Shown here one piece after another: positions 63,351 through 64,000 of a stretch of 64,000 nucleotides of DNA. Each line of letters starts with the position of its first letter. The stretch's first letter is position 1. The stretch lies in the NCBI GenBank assembly GCA_942493325.1, contig OW818689.1, forward strand, positions 3,224,001-3,288,000. The letters run 5' to 3'. The stretch comes from JAAFHB01 sp942493325 (GTDB lineage Bacteria > Bacteroidota > Bacteroidia > Bacteroidales > Prolixibacteraceae). The translations under genes and the position numbers were made by a program. A model generated the notes under the pieces. That model ran no database searches, had not been told where the DNA came from, and worked only from the letters and a program-made list of their open reading frames with translations.

Positions 63351-63385
63351 AAAAGGATAGAACCTGAAAAGTTCTGTCCTTTTTG
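63351..63385. terminator. hairpin terminator
   Basis: AAAGGATAGAAC pairs with GTTCTGTCCTTT with one mismatch and a 6-7 nt loop. T-rich on the plus strand. It may serve the minus-strand zinc-ribbon gene that ends at 63404. Confidence 0.65.
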
Positions 63386-63403
63386 CAGAATCACCACCTC
63401 TAC

Positions 63404-63820
63404 TCAGATCGACTCCGCTCGGTGACCACGCTCAGTGAACAAGCTTGGTGACTGTTCATCCTCTTCTAAAACGAGTTTGAGAAGTACAATATTGTTTTGA
63501 TCAACTTCCCTAAATCCATGATCATAACAGTAATAACAGATATTGTTATTTCGTGATATACCTTTGCTTGTAAAAAAGTCGAAACGGTAACCTCTTTTTT
63601 GCAAATCGATTTTAGTGATTGCTGTTATCCCTATCGCCTGAAGCATCGTAAGTATGCTATGGTTTTTTTGAAGAATCCGGTTGACAGACAAGATGAGGGA
63701 ATTGCTCTCGAGGTAAATTTTGTTGTTGTTGTGGGCATTACGGCATTGATTGCTACAAAATTTTTGATCGGTACGACCCTTGAGGGGTATAGCGCATTCA
63801 AGACATTTTAATTCGTTCAT
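63404..63820 (-). CDS. zinc-ribbon protein with REP-encoded C-terminus
   Basis: 138 aa. The N-terminal zinc ribbon CLECAIPLKGRTDQKFCSNQCRNAHNN has four cysteines (C-x2-C ... C-x3-C) of the kind seen in small Bacteroidota proteins often found near transposons. The middle is a helical/strand region (QAIGITAITKIDLQKRGYRFDFFTSKG, NNICYYCYDHGFREV). The last 15 residues (SPSLFTERGHRAESI) are encoded by the repeat at 63408-63450, so the original stop may have been lost. Function unknown. Confidence 0.65.
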   Translation of the reverse strand: MNELKCLECAIPLKGRTDQKFCSNQCRNAHNNNKIYLESNSLILSVNRILQKNHSILTMLQAIGITAITKIDLQKRGYRFDFFTSKGISRNNNICYYCYDHGFREVDQNNIVLLKLVLEEDEQSPSLFTERGHRAESI

Positions 63821-63911
63821 ACTTGTTTATTCAGCAAATTCGTTGTTTTATGATAAAGCGAACCGACTAAATCCGGCCCAGATTTTGAGCCACAAAACTA
63901 AAATCAATACC

Positions 63912-63953
63912 CGTTTTTATCCGTTTTTAACCGGATATAACCGGATAAAAACG
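63912..63953. repeat. inverted repeat CGTTTTTATCCG
   Basis: CGTTTTTATCCG (63912-63923) and CGGATAAAAACG (63942-63953) flank CCGGATATAACCGG-like direct repeats. The stem has an 18-nt loop. Confidence 0.55.
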
Positions 63954-64000
63954 TTTAAGAGTTATTGTGTAGATTACCAATCACTTCGGTTCACTTCGGC

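Larger units (their letters stand above)
62986..63403. other. intergenic region with unassigned transcript
   Basis: TAAATTTG (63041-63048) is a perfect -7 box on the plus strand, and a strong hairpin terminator follows at 63187-63226. Between them lies only a 15-codon ORF (from 63060). A short regulatory RNA of about 170 nt is possible. A second hairpin is at 63351-63385. Confidence 0.4.

Overview
The window comes from a member of the Bacteroidota, most likely a free-living Bacteroidales/Marinilabiliales-type organism. The evidence is a type IX secretion/gliding set (a PorW/SprE-like lipoprotein, GldH, a substrate with a C-terminal sorting domain), outer-membrane beta-barrels, BACON, FISUMP and dockerin-like domains, and promoters of the TAnnTTTG type. 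No rRNA, tRNA, CRISPR array or replication origin was found.

Region 1 (1-18.2 kb) is core chromosome. A minus-strand run holds PorW/SprE (3' end outside the window), an Mrp ATPase, an alkyltransferase-like protein, TrmB, GldH, a RicT/PSP1 protein and DNA polymerase III delta'. It is followed by pgk with a clear terminator, a GNAT acetyltransferase, a beta-barrel, a papain-like peptidase, an ECF sigma/anti-sigma pair with a secreted propeller-like protein, a pentapeptide-repeat protein, a second beta-barrel, sucCD and a YitT transporter.

Region 2 (18.2-32.9 kb) is rich in envelope and secreted proteins. It holds an M23 peptidase, a cluster of three (two paralogues sharing an N-terminal domain, then a FISUMP protein), an insertion sequence whose transposase is split across an A8 frameshift site, a BACON/dockerin protein with a T9SS cargo, a 62-residue pre-peptide, a helical acidic protein and another beta-barrel. 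It ends in about 1.2 kb of repeats: a GTAGAGAC-type palindromic array and two copies of a 189-bp structured repeat.

Region 3 (32.9-60.6 kb) is an integrated phage-like element. A tyrosine recombinase and an excisionase-like HTH protein lie at the left end on the plus strand. The structural genes run leftward on the minus strand: a portal-like protein, a connector-like protein, small head-tail proteins, tape measure, distal tail, a long fibre/adhesin cluster and two membrane proteins. No terminase, protease or capsid gene is present. I find a repeated promoter-like signature (TGTCCTTTC, 18-19 nt, then TAnnTT) in front of four minus-strand transcription units, which splits the element into four putative co-regulated operons. 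Between the first and second units sits an AT-rich plus-strand cargo block: an Mrr-type restriction protein, a CxxC/AHIIP (HNH-like) protein, a short interrupted ORF and a duplicated pair of unknown small genes, with GC-rich 15-bp repeats around the pair. Two fibre-region proteins carry Sec signal peptides, which is odd for virion proteins. REP-like elements have invaded the element, one of them in frame inside a gene.

Region 4 (60.6-64 kb) holds a hybrid histidine kinase, a promoter-terminator pair without a clear gene, and a zinc-ribbon protein whose C-terminus appears to be encoded by a REP-like element.
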